Source: Verrucomicrobiales bacterium (GTDB taxonomy: Bacteria > Verrucomicrobiota > Verrucomicrobiia > Verrucomicrobiales > DEV007). From it: a DNA stretch of 8,290 nt. The notes under the pieces are model-generated. The model saw only the letters and a program-made list of their open reading frames with translations. It searched no databases and had not been told where the DNA came from. The DNA is taken from assembly GCA_002705125.1 (NCBI GenBank), contig PAHQ01000042.1:62283-70572 (forward strand). The letters run 5' to 3'. Positions 1-6,820 of this stretch are shown here, one piece after another (the first letter of the stretch is position 1; the number at the start of each line of letters is the position of its first letter). A program made the position numbers and the translations under genes.

Positions 1-923
1 TCAATACTTGGAGATACTGTGATAATTTTAGCTTTATATGCTTTAGGGTTTTTCTCTTTTAAGCTAATCCATACATGACCGTCTTGGCTAAGGTCTTGTG
101 GATTTTGATCTTGAGGTATTAATGCTCGAATAGTCTTAGGTCTTGCATTGTCAGGTGCTGTAATATTGATGCTAAGAATGGGTTCTCCTAGTTTTATTAC
201 GCCACCAAGTTTGTTAATCTTGTGAATGGTTCCTTCACCAGGAGCGATCAATATTTTATTTGCCAATCTTTGCTTCAGAACGAAAAGTTCTTCAGGAATT
301 GAAACTGAATCCAGCTGCTTTAATAAGTCATCAGCTTCGTCAAGATCAACTGTAAGAGCATCTATTGATTCGTTATGGATCAATAATTCATTTTCGATAG
401 ATTCTACTCTGTTGATAGCTTTATCTAGTTCGCTTTGTAAGCTGAGTTGTTGTTCAACATTTATTTTAATGAGTTCGACATTCTGTTGAGCTGCCTCGAG
501 CCGTGACTGCGAACTAGCCTTCTGTGACTTGGCTCTTTGTAAATCAGCGTTTATTCCAAATTTAGTAGATTTAAATTTTCTTTGCATGTCTGCCTTAACA
601 AATGGCAGGTTCGCCTTATAGTCCTCAATCTCTCTTTTTATTAGAGTGGAGTCTAATTTTACTAATTCTTGTCCTTTCGCCACTTTGTCACCTTCCTTCA
701 CAAGGACTTCAAGGATTACCCCATCCTCAGTAGCAGAAATTTCTTCATTGTGAGCAGCGATCATTCCGTTCACGCGAATATTGACTCCTCTTTGAGAGTA
801 AAGGTATAAAACTAAGCCAAGCATTGCAGCCCATACTAGTAACGGCCACTGATCAATTAGCCTCCGAGCTCTAAAAGAAGAACCCTTGTTGATATTTGTT
901 TGATTTGGAACTTCTGCACTCAT
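1..923 (-). CDS. HlyD-family membrane fusion / periplasmic adaptor protein (3' end cut by window edge)
   Basis: This is the adaptor subunit type that links an inner-membrane exporter to the outer membrane. The frame is open for 307 codons from ATG 921-923 to the window edge, so the C-terminus is missing. Residues 1-26 form a short cytoplasmic tail and 27-43 a single membrane anchor. Residues 60-95 form the first half of a biotinyl-lipoyl-like domain (GVILEVLVKEGDKVAKGQEL at 68-87). Residues 96-223 are a long charged helical hairpin, probably coiled coil. Residues 224-253 form the second lipoyl half (LIAPGEGTIHKI at 225-236), and 262 onward begins the beta-barrel domain. This domain order is the HlyD/EmrA order. 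It starts 6 bp after the DUF4956 stop, so the two are almost certainly co-transcribed and translationally coupled. No transporter or outer-membrane partner is visible; one may lie beyond position 1. The substrate cannot be read from the sequence. The family call is firm, the role in this operon is inferred. Confidence 0.88.
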   Translation of the reverse strand, partial: MSAEVPNQTNINKGSSFRARRLIDQWPLLVWAAMLGLVLYLYSQRGVNIRVNGMIAAHNEEISATEDGVILEVLVKEGDKVAKGQELVKLDSTLIKREIEDYKANLPFVKADMQRKFKSTKFGINADLQRAKSQKASSQSRLEAAQQNVELIKINVEQQLSLQSELDKAINRVESIENELLIHNESIDALTVDLDEADDLLKQLDSVSIPEELFVLKQRLANKILIAPGEGTIHKINKLGGVIKLGEPILSINITAPDNARPKTIRALIPQDQNPQDLSQDGHVWISLKEKNPKAYKAKIITVSPSI

Positions 924-929
924 CTAATA

Positions 930-1613
930 CTAAATTTCTACTGTTGTACGCTGCATTACAAGGCTAACTTCTGAAATGTCATCAAGTTTTGACAATGAGT
1001 CTACTAAATCAGTCTTGTAAGAAGGGTCTATTAATCGGATTTGATAAGAATATTCTTGTACTTCACCTTGAATCGCTTCCCTCATAGCAACCATTTCTGT
1101 TGAGCTTGTATACCGTGTGAAAATTGCTTGTAGATTTTCATGGGATGGAGAATTTGGAGGCATCATAAAGCGTAACAAACCTTCGAATTCACGTCTTGAA
1201 GCGAATGGAGACCAACTCAAGAAAAGAGCAGTGAAACAAAAATAAAGGGTGCCTATAATTGCGACTCCAAAAACTTGTGCCCCTGAAGCAATGCCTATTG
1301 AAAGTGATGCAAACAGAAAAATGATATCTCTAGGATCTCTAATAGGTGTTCTAAATCGAACGAACGCCATTGCTCCCATAATACCGAGCCCCCTTGCCAT
1401 GTTGTTTCCAATAGCCATTATCATTATGGTTATAACAATAGTCGCTAGCACCATTGTGTGAAGAAAAGATCGTGCGTAAGAGAAACTTTGATGTGTCCAG
1501 CGATAAACCGTTGCCAAAATTAGCCCCAGAACGAAGCTCACGCTCAAGGAAAAAAGAACTTCCATTGACTCTAGAGATTTAGTCGGTCCGAGTGCTGTTA
1601 AAAAAGATTCCAT
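930..1613 (-). CDS. DUF4956 multi-pass membrane protein, partner of the VTC-domain protein
   Basis: This 227-residue protein has no assigned reaction. Its first 135 residues are mostly hydrophobic, with likely membrane segments near 18-37, 50-69, 97-114 and 115-134. A further conserved, glycine-rich stretch lies near 74-86. The hallmark is GAMAFVRFRTPIRDPRD at 80-96, a small-residue membrane segment followed by an Arg/Asp-rich cytoplasmic loop. This motif is typical of DUF4956 and recalls the MgtC-like layout. Residues 141-227 are soluble, with an alternating strand/helix pattern that could be an ACT- or ferredoxin-like domain. The gene lies 40 bp after the VTC gene and 6 bp before the HlyD gene, on the same strand. 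From general knowledge, DUF4956 proteins are commonly encoded beside VTC-domain proteins, often with a CotH-type protein; no CotH gene is present here. A role as membrane anchor or polymer conduit is inference. The start is ATG 1611-1613, without a Shine-Dalgarno sequence. Confidence 0.85.
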   Translation of the reverse strand: MESFLTALGPTKSLESMEVLFSLSVSFVLGLILATVYRWTHQSFSYARSFLHTMVLATIVITIMIMAIGNNMARGLGIMGAMAFVRFRTPIRDPRDIIFLFASLSIGIASGAQVFGVAIIGTLYFCFTALFLSWSPFASRREFEGLLRFMMPPNSPSHENLQAIFTRYTSSTEMVAMREAIQGEVQEYSYQIRLIDPSYKTDLVDSLSKLDDISEVSLVMQRTTVEI

Positions 1614-1653
1614 GAATGATTATACTTTTATTTGATTCTTCGAATAAGGGTTA

Positions 1654-2574
1654 CTAGATGCTATTCATTGTAGGTGTTGTGTTCTGCGAAGAAGCATCAT
1701 AAGAGAAGCCTCTGAACAAAGTTTCTAATCTCCAAGCTGTGGCATACTTACAAAAACCAGTAGTTGTTAAGTTAAATCTTTCAACTAGTTCTAACATCCA
1801 TTTAGGGGAATCTCTCATAGCCTTTAACTCAAAAATATATCCTGCAAACGGTCTGTTGAGCCCAGTTTGAGTATCCATGGGCCTCCATCCATTAGTTTCT
1901 TCAATTCCAGGAATTGTCCAGTTTCTTGTGGGTCGATAACAAATTCTACGATCAAAAGTCAATCTAGCGTAGTCGTCATTGGCTCCAAAATAACTTTCTC
2001 TAATATAACGAATAAGCATTTTTGGTCTGGCGCCAACTCGTCGAGCAATTCGTGAATACTCGAGGAAGTAATTGTTATCAACCGGATTTTTAAGAACTTC
2101 ACACTCTTCAGGGTTTAGTACAATAGGTTTCCCATCATTGTCACCCTTGTACTGCTCCATCGTCATTTTTGATCTACTTTTAATAATGACTCCACCTACT
2201 TTTCTTTTTAATTCAAGAAACACTGGGGCTGAACCTCCCTCGCCATATGTTCTAATTCTCAATTTAAACCTGGCGAAAGTCTTGCGTTCTTTGGCAAGAG
2301 CTAGATCCATTGTTGGTGTATCAAGTTGAAGAGTAGTCACTGAGTATTCAGGAATTTTGCCTCTTCCGTTAGGGTCAGCTATACAAAAAGGTTTAATGTA
2401 TTCCCTTATCTTAGGAACTAGTGATGGATGAATGATATATTTTTGCTCAAAGCGCTCAATGATTTTATCCTTAACATCTTTTCTTGAGGGACCAGCATCG
2501 ACTTGAAGTCGGGGCATTTCTGAAGAAACCTTTTTTGGTTCTTCAGCCGTCGCTGATGTCTTTAGGGGGGGCAT
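1654..2574 (-). CDS. VTC-type polyphosphate polymerase domain protein (triphosphate tunnel metalloenzyme)
   Basis: This 306-residue protein belongs to the family of the yeast Vtc4 catalytic domain, which makes inorganic polyphosphate from ATP inside a metal-dependent beta-barrel tunnel. The tunnel residues are all recognisable in order: RFEQKY at 41-46, KLRIRTY at 104-110, ELKRK at 121-125, KSRS at 132-135, IRYIRESY at 188-195, RLTFDRR at 204-210, ELK at 249-251 and FCKY at 274-277. These supply the basic side chains for the phosphate chain and the acidic ones for Mn/Mg. There is no signal peptide or membrane segment, so the protein is cytosolic and would need a partner to reach the membrane, unlike yeast Vtc4 with its SPX and membrane domains. 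The first ~35 residues are polar and look disordered. ATG 2572-2574 is chosen, but a second Met at residue 20 is possible, since neither has a Shine-Dalgarno sequence. It is the first gene of an apparent operon with DUF4956 and HlyD. Other triphosphate-tunnel activities (triphosphatase, nucleotidyl cyclase) cannot be excluded. Confidence 0.88.
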   Translation of the reverse strand: MPPLKTSATAEEPKKVSSEMPRLQVDAGPSRKDVKDKIIERFEQKYIIHPSLVPKIREYIKPFCIADPNGRGKIPEYSVTTLQLDTPTMDLALAKERKTFARFKLRIRTYGEGGSAPVFLELKRKVGGVIIKSRSKMTMEQYKGDNDGKPIVLNPEECEVLKNPVDNNYFLEYSRIARRVGARPKMLIRYIRESYFGANDDYARLTFDRRICYRPTRNWTIPGIEETNGWRPMDTQTGLNRPFAGYIFELKAMRDSPKWMLELVERFNLTTTGFCKYATAWRLETLFRGFSYDASSQNTTPTMNSI

Positions 2575-2587
2575 AAACTATTGAGGG

Positions 2588-2609
2588 AAGACTCAAAACA
2601 ATGAGTCTT
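2588..2609 (-). promoter_or_regulatory. 8-bp perfect dyad in the leader of the VTC operon
   Basis: AAGACTCA (2588-2595) and TGAGTCTT (2602-2609) are perfect inverted copies separated by 6 bases. The element ends 13 bp before the VTC start codon. As RNA it would fold into an 8-bp hairpin next to the ribosome landing zone; as DNA it is a symmetric site of the kind bound by a dimeric repressor. There is no U-tract on either strand, so it is not a classical terminator. The remaining leader, 2610-2796, is AT-rich; I see no convincing -35/-10 pair there. The dyad is seen directly, its function is inferred. Confidence 0.5.
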
Positions 2610-2765
2610 ATAAAATAATGGGGTATGTCCAATATATCCCCTGTAATGATGATTTTCCATAGATATTGTGTCGTAAATAGCACCTTTTCATGTGGAAAAG
2701 CTTTTTTCCCCCTTAATTCACTCAAGAATTGAGCAAATTTCTGTTAGATAATATCTAGTTAAGCT

Positions 2766-2797
2766 AAAAAAATTAAAGATGTTTGGCTAATTTTTTT
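2766..2797. repeat. 10-bp A/T-only inverted repeat at the end of the dehydrogenase gene
   Basis: An A-run ending in TTA (2766-2775) is matched by TAA leading into a T-run (2788-2797), with a 12-base loop. The right arm touches the dehydrogenase stop codon. On the minus-strand transcript it gives an A-rich arm, loop and U-rich arm, so it might end transcription weakly. With no G-C pairs in the stem it is a poor terminator, and it may be chance in AT-rich DNA. Confidence 0.3.
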
Positions 2798-3801
2798 TAA
2801 AAGCTGACGATTCCTTTTATCACTTTCGAGTCCGTTTTACTCCACTTTTCGAATGTTGAGGTTAGTTCATCAAATTGGCATCGGTGAGTTACAAAGTGTT
2901 CTATATCAATTTTTCTCTCCCTTAAAGCATTCATGACATTGTTAAAATCATCTCTCGTGGCATTTCGGCTGCTCATGACAGTCATTTCCCTAGAATGAAA
3001 CAAGGGGTCTTCAAATGAAATCCTTCCTTTAACAATACTTACTAATACTAATTTTCCGCCATGGCCGACATAATTAAATGAATTTTCCATTGCTACAGGT
3101 GCTCCACTGGCCTCAAAGACTACATCAGGAAGGTTTCCGTTTGTCAGATCTTTTAAGGCATCAATAGGATTGTCTAGAGCGTTAATGCAATGATCAACCC
3201 CAAGTACTTCCTTGCAATGCATTAACCTCTCTTCGTTGATATCAATAGCTATTGTTTTAGCTCCTGAGATTCGCGCAAAGTGTAATGTTCCAATACCAAT
3301 AGGGCCTGTTCCAACGACTGCTGCCCACTGACCTTCTGAAATTTGAGATCTTCTTATGGCATGAGCACCTATTGCTAAGCATTCAACGGTTGCAATTTGT
3401 TCATCTGTGAGTCCTTCAGCGCTCACTAGGTTAGAGCTAGGGATGGAAGTAAATTCTCTCATTCCTCCATCAACATGCACACCCATAGTTTTTATGTTTT
3501 GGCAGCAATTGGTTTTACCAGAGAGGCAAGTTTTGCATTTTCCACAATTCAAATAAGGTATAGGAGCGACAGCCTGTCCTGATACAAATCCTTCATTACT
3601 TTGAACAACCTCTGCAGCTAATTCATGCCCCAGAATTCTTGGATAAGAGAAAAATGGCTGCTGCCCTTTAAAAGCATGGTAATCGGTGCCACAGATTCCA
3701 ATTTTTTTGATCCTTACTATGGTTTCTCCTTTTGAGGGAGTTGGATCTTGTTGTTCAATTTCCTCGAATATTCCAGGTTTCTGACAAATGATTGCTTTCA
3801 T
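2797..3801 (-). CDS. Zinc-dependent medium-chain dehydrogenase, LgoD/RspB-like (sugar-acid oxidoreductase)
   Basis: This enzyme is likely to oxidise a hydroxyl of a sugar acid such as L-galactonate or L-gulonate with NAD in the cytoplasm. Using ATG 3799-3801 it has 334 residues, normal for the family. Catalytic zinc ligands are C37 (GICGTDYHAF), H59-E60 (ILGHE) and probably E140. Structural zinc cysteines are C86, C89, C92 and C100. The nucleotide fold shows GTGPIG at 164-169, with D187 at the end of the second strand favouring NAD. The stretches QPFFSYPRILGHE (48-60) and SSRNATRDDF (277-286) closely recall E. coli LgoD (YjjN), from memory. The open frame extends 12 codons further to a TTG at 3835-3837; the MKAIICQKPG start fits the family N-terminus better. 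The gene is divergent from the PQQ-like protein gene and lies 222 bp upstream of the VTC operon, so it is probably a separate unit. The family is sure, the exact substrate is not. Confidence 0.88.
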   Translation of the reverse strand: MKAIICQKPGIFEEIEQQDPTPSKGETIVRIKKIGICGTDYHAFKGQQPFFSYPRILGHELAAEVVQSNEGFVSGQAVAPIPYLNCGKCKTCLSGKTNCCQNIKTMGVHVDGGMREFTSIPSSNLVSAEGLTDEQIATVECLAIGAHAIRRSQISEGQWAAVVGTGPIGIGTLHFARISGAKTIAIDINEERLMHCKEVLGVDHCINALDNPIDALKDLTNGNLPDVVFEASGAPVAMENSFNYVGHGGKLVLVSIVKGRISFEDPLFHSREMTVMSSRNATRDDFNNVMNALRERKIDIEHFVTHRCQFDELTSTFEKWSKTDSKVIKGIVSF

Positions 3802-3883
3802 TTCGATTAGAATGAACTGTTTGGTAGATTCTTGCAAGCTTACCTACTTGATTGATTTGCTTGTTCGTTGAAAATTATACTCT
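3802..3883. promoter_or_regulatory. Divergent intergenic region between dehydrogenase and PQQ-like protein genes
   Basis: Both genes start outward from these 82 bp, so promoters for both should lie here or just inside the coding ends. On the minus strand a perfect TATAAT occurs at 3874-3879, which would give a leader of about 65 nt for the dehydrogenase, but no good -35 box sits 16-18 bp upstream. On the plus strand TATACT (3876-3881) is only 2 bp from the ATG, too close to serve that start. The location is well supported by gene order, the specific boxes only weakly. Confidence 0.4.
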
Positions 3884-5308
3884 ATGAAATTAATTAGTAG
3901 TTTCTTTTTATTGCTGTTTTCATTTGGTAATTGCCTTTCTGATGAGAGGTTGACCTTTCATGTTAAGCCTAAACCCTTACCTGAAGGAGCAGTTGTAGAG
4001 AATTGGCCACGTTTTCTAGGCCCCTATGATGATGGTACCTCAAAAGAAACGAAATTAATAAGGGAATGGGGAGAAAATGGCCCTAGCATGGTTTGGGAAT
4101 TAGAGAGAGGTGACACTTACGCATCTCCAACTATCTCTGATGGAAAGCTTTTTAGTTTTGATCTTGCAGATGGCCATGAAAGGCTAGAGTGCAGAAATCC
4201 TGAAACAGGTATGCTGATTTGGGATTTCAAATATCCTGTGGAATACAGAGACCGGTTTGGGTATTCTAGTGGTCCAAGAGCTTCTCCTGTTATCGATAAT
4301 GAGATACTTATTCTAGCTGGAGTCACTGCTCAGTTGCGAGCAATCTCGACCAAGACTGGGAAAGAGTTGTGGCACGTTGATTTACAGAAAGAGTATGGAC
4401 ATAGACTTGGTTTCTTTGGATACGGTCCAGCTCCTATTGTTTGGAATGGTCTAGTTTTAGTGAATGTAGGTGGAGCTAAAGACGATAATGATAAAAGAGT
4501 TAGTGTTGCTGCTTTTGATAGAAAGACAGGAGATGAAGTTTGGACATACAAAGACGAATGGGGGGCAAGTTATTCTTCTCCGGTGATAAAAAAAATTAGA
4601 GATAAGGATGTGCTTCTTGTTTTTGCTGGAGGAGAGAGTCGGCCGTCAAAGGGTGGGCTCCTAGCGTTGAATCCAAAGTCTGGAGAATTGTATGATAGAT
4701 TTTCATGGAGAGCAGACAGTTATGAATCGGTAAATGCTTCTGTTCCAGTGGTCATAGACAATGATAAAGTTTTTGTGTCTGAGTGTTATGGGAATGGAGG
4801 GGTTTTATTAAAATTTGACAAGAAATATAAGCTTTCAGTTGTATGGAAAGAAAGATGGTTTGGAATGCATTGGATGACTCCACTAGTGATAGGTGATTAT
4901 TTATACGGGTTTTCTGGTCGTAATAAGCCAGATGTTCAATTCAAATGTTCAAAGATTAGTGATGGTTCTATCGCGTGGAAGGATGACATGCGATACCAAT
5001 TTGATTTAAATGGAAGGGATCTTACTTTGAGTTTTTTCCGCGGGAGTCTCCTTAGATGTAATAATCGGGTATTTGCTTTAGGAGAGGACGGAGTATTGGC
5101 TGAGATTGAGGTATCACCTAAGGGTGTGAAAACTCTCTCCCAGTCACAATTATTTGTTGCCGAACAATCTTGGGCCCTTCCGGTTATTCACCGAGGTTTA
5201 CTTTATATCTCCCAACACACCAAAGGATTTGTGAATGACACTAAGCCAAGGCTCATGTGTTTTGATTTTCGAGAATCTGAAATTAATAATAAAAATCTAA
5301 AGAATTGA
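3884..5308 (+). CDS. Exported PQQ-like beta-propeller repeat protein
   Basis: This 474-residue protein is predicted to be exported and fold as a beta-propeller of the BamB/PQQ-dehydrogenase repeat type. Residues 1-19 are a signal peptide (MKLISSFFLLLFSFGNCLS). The Cys at 17 lacks a proper lipobox before it, so soluble export rather than a lipoprotein is more likely. NWPRFLGPYDDG at 40-51 matches the WP-x-F-x-GP opening common in planctomycete and verrucomicrobial members. Propeller blades with a G-x-x-x-W signature appear at 103-115 (ETGMLIWDF), 153-166 (KTGKELWHVD), 209-223 (KTGDEVWTYK), 261-273 and 354-368 (SDGSIAWKDD). I see no methanol-dehydrogenase cofactor or calcium motifs, so it is probably a binding or scaffold protein, not a quinoprotein enzyme. 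It is divergent from an LgoD-like dehydrogenase. Its 3' end overlaps purB on the other strand by 12 bp. The substrate or partner is unknown. Confidence 0.88.
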   Translation: MKLISSFFLLLFSFGNCLSDERLTFHVKPKPLPEGAVVENWPRFLGPYDDGTSKETKLIREWGENGPSMVWELERGDTYASPTISDGKLFSFDLADGHERLECRNPETGMLIWDFKYPVEYRDRFGYSSGPRASPVIDNEILILAGVTAQLRAISTKTGKELWHVDLQKEYGHRLGFFGYGPAPIVWNGLVLVNVGGAKDDNDKRVSVAAFDRKTGDEVWTYKDEWGASYSSPVIKKIRDKDVLLVFAGGESRPSKGGLLALNPKSGELYDRFSWRADSYESVNASVPVVIDNDKVFVSECYGNGGVLLKFDKKYKLSVVWKERWFGMHWMTPLVIGDYLYGFSGRNKPDVQFKCSKISDGSIAWKDDMRYQFDLNGRDLTLSFFRGSLLRCNNRVFALGEDGVLAEIEVSPKGVKTLSQSQLFVAEQSWALPVIHRGLLYISQHTKGFVNDTKPRLMCFDFRESEINNKNLKN

Positions 5309-6721
5309 TCCAGGCGAGTAATCTGCCGAGTTTGGATAAATTTTCTTTATATCATTAACTCTATCTAAAAATTCAATAATTTGAGAACTTGCAGACCCTG
5401 CCCTTGTTGCAGCTATTTCATTAAGTTCATCAAGTCTTTCTCTTTTTATTCCTAAGCGCTGATCGCCTGCCAGTCTGTCAATGAGATCATTTTCGATTGC
5501 TTCACCGGAACGTAACGCGTTCAGAGCGGCGACAGCATGTTCCTTTATAACTTCATGAGCTACTTCGCGCCCTATTCCACTTTGAACGCATTCCATTAGA
5601 AAAGTTGTTGTGGTTAGGAATGGCAAATATCTCTTATTCTCTTTTTCGATAACCTCTGGATATATTTCCATTTGATTGAGAATGGTTATAAATGTTTCGA
5701 GTAGCCCGTCGGCTACAAAAAATGCATCGGGAAGCATGACTCTCCTGACAACTGAACATGAAACGTCACCCTCATTCCATTGATCTCCTGAGATTGAGCT
5801 TGCCATGGTAAGATAACCCCTAAGTAAAACATGAAATCCATTAACCCTTTCACAAGAGCGAGCGTTCATTTTGTGAGGCATTGCAGAGGATCCGACTTGT
5901 CCTTTCGCAAAACCTTCACCGGCAAGTTCGTGACCTGCCATTAGTCGGAGTGTCTTACAAAAGCTTGAAGGTGCTGAACATATTTCTGATAAAATAGAAA
6001 CCACTCTCAAGTCAAGTGAGCGTGGATATACTTGGCCAACATTTTTAGCGGTTTTAGAAATTCCCAAATGCTTGGAAATCTTTTCCTCAAGTTCTGCAAC
6101 CTTAATAGAGTCCTCCTTAAATAGAGCCAGTTGATCAAGTTGAGTCCCTACTGCGCCTTTAATGCCTCGGGCAGGATAATTTTGAATCACGGATTCAAGC
6201 GATTTAAAGGCCCCAAGAAACTCTTCTCCGAACATTGCAATTCTTTTGCCCATGGTTGTTGTTTGCGCAGCGACATTATGTGTCCTAGCAGTTAGATAAA
6301 CGTCTTTCCATTGTTCAGCTCTTTTGCCAATTGCGATGAGAACAGCTGAAGCTTTTCTTTGAATTTCTTCTAGGGATTTAAAAATTTGTATCTGTTCAAC
6401 ATTTTCAGTTAGGTCACGACTTGTCATCCCCTTGTGAATGTGCTCAGTGCCAGCAAGTTCACAAAATTCCTCTATGCGAGCTTTAACATCATGGCGAGTG
6501 ACTTTTTCTCGGGACATGATTGAATCAATATCTACATCACTTTTAACTTTTTCATAAGCACTGATGTCCTTTTGGGAGATATCAAGCCCCAACTCGGATT
6601 GTGCTTTCATAACAGCAATCCAAAGTTCTCGTTCTAGAATGACTTTACCCTCCTGTGACCATATAGATTTCATACTTTCAGTTGCGTATCTGTCAGCTAG
6701 GATGTTTGGAATTTCAGACAT
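5297..6721 (-). CDS. purB: Adenylosuccinate lyase
   Basis: PurB removes fumarate from SAICAR and from adenylosuccinate, two steps of purine synthesis, as a cytosolic homotetramer with each active site shared by three subunits. The 474-residue sequence is complete. Key regions are HIHKGMTSRDLTEN at 94-107 (His94/His96, substrate binding), ARTHNVAAQTTTMGKR at 145-160 with the general acid H148, and the superfamily signature GSSAMPHKMN at 277-286 with catalytic Ser278/279 in the flexible loop. The N-terminus (IPNILADRYA) and the C-terminus (YSPGSIL) match the longer type known from actinobacteria and, as I recall, some Verrucomicrobia, rather than the shorter B. subtilis or the E. coli type. It follows the Ldh-family gene on the same strand after 99 AT-rich bp without a clear terminator, so read-through or a separate promoter is possible. 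The start is ATG 6719-6721. The 3' end overlaps the convergent gene by 12 bp. Confidence 0.95.
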   Translation of the reverse strand: MSEIPNILADRYATESMKSIWSQEGKVILERELWIAVMKAQSELGLDISQKDISAYEKVKSDVDIDSIMSREKVTRHDVKARIEEFCELAGTEHIHKGMTSRDLTENVEQIQIFKSLEEIQRKASAVLIAIGKRAEQWKDVYLTARTHNVAAQTTTMGKRIAMFGEEFLGAFKSLESVIQNYPARGIKGAVGTQLDQLALFKEDSIKVAELEEKISKHLGISKTAKNVGQVYPRSLDLRVVSILSEICSAPSSFCKTLRLMAGHELAGEGFAKGQVGSSAMPHKMNARSCERVNGFHVLLRGYLTMASSISGDQWNEGDVSCSVVRRVMLPDAFFVADGLLETFITILNQMEIYPEVIEKENKRYLPFLTTTTFLMECVQSGIGREVAHEVIKEHAVAALNALRSGEAIENDLIDRLAGDQRLGIKRERLDELNEIAATRAGSASSQIIEFLDRVNDIKKIYPNSADYSPGSIL

Positions 6722-6820
6722 GTTGTAAACTATTTTTGAGTATTGGCTTTATAATTTTGAGCCGAATTTTTATTATTATCTCTCTTTTTTATGATGGTAT
6801 TTGGTTTTGATCCAATAAAA

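Noticed and set aside
226..489. Plus-strand 87-codon frame rich in Ser/Thr
   Set aside because: It is antisense to the coiled-coil part of the HlyD gene, and its low-complexity composition is what an antisense shadow of that region would give.
1619..1624. TATAAT on the minus strand before the DUF4956 start
   Set aside because: It ends 5 bp before the ATG and lies inside a compact operon; a promoter there would start transcription at or past the start codon.
2543..2725. 60-codon minus-strand frame upstream of and overlapping the VTC gene
   Set aside because: It begins with TTG, overlaps the VTC start in another frame, has no recognisable domain and lies in AT-rich leader DNA. It is most likely a chance frame.
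3802..3837. 12-codon N-terminal extension of the dehydrogenase to a TTG start
   Set aside because: The family normally begins at the MKAIICQ position, and the extension has no supporting motif or ribosome binding site.
3876..3881. TATACT as a -10 box for the PQQ-like protein gene, with TTGATT 18 bp upstream
   Set aside because: It ends 2 bp before the ATG, so transcription would start inside the gene's first codons.
3884..3940. Lipoprotein signal around Cys17 of the PQQ-like protein
   Set aside because: The residues before the Cys (F-G-N) do not fit a lipobox, which needs a small residue at -1.
6736..6765. Small hairpin (GGCT/AGCC) in the gap before purB as a terminator
   Set aside because: The stem has only 4 bp with an 11-base loop and no following U-tract.
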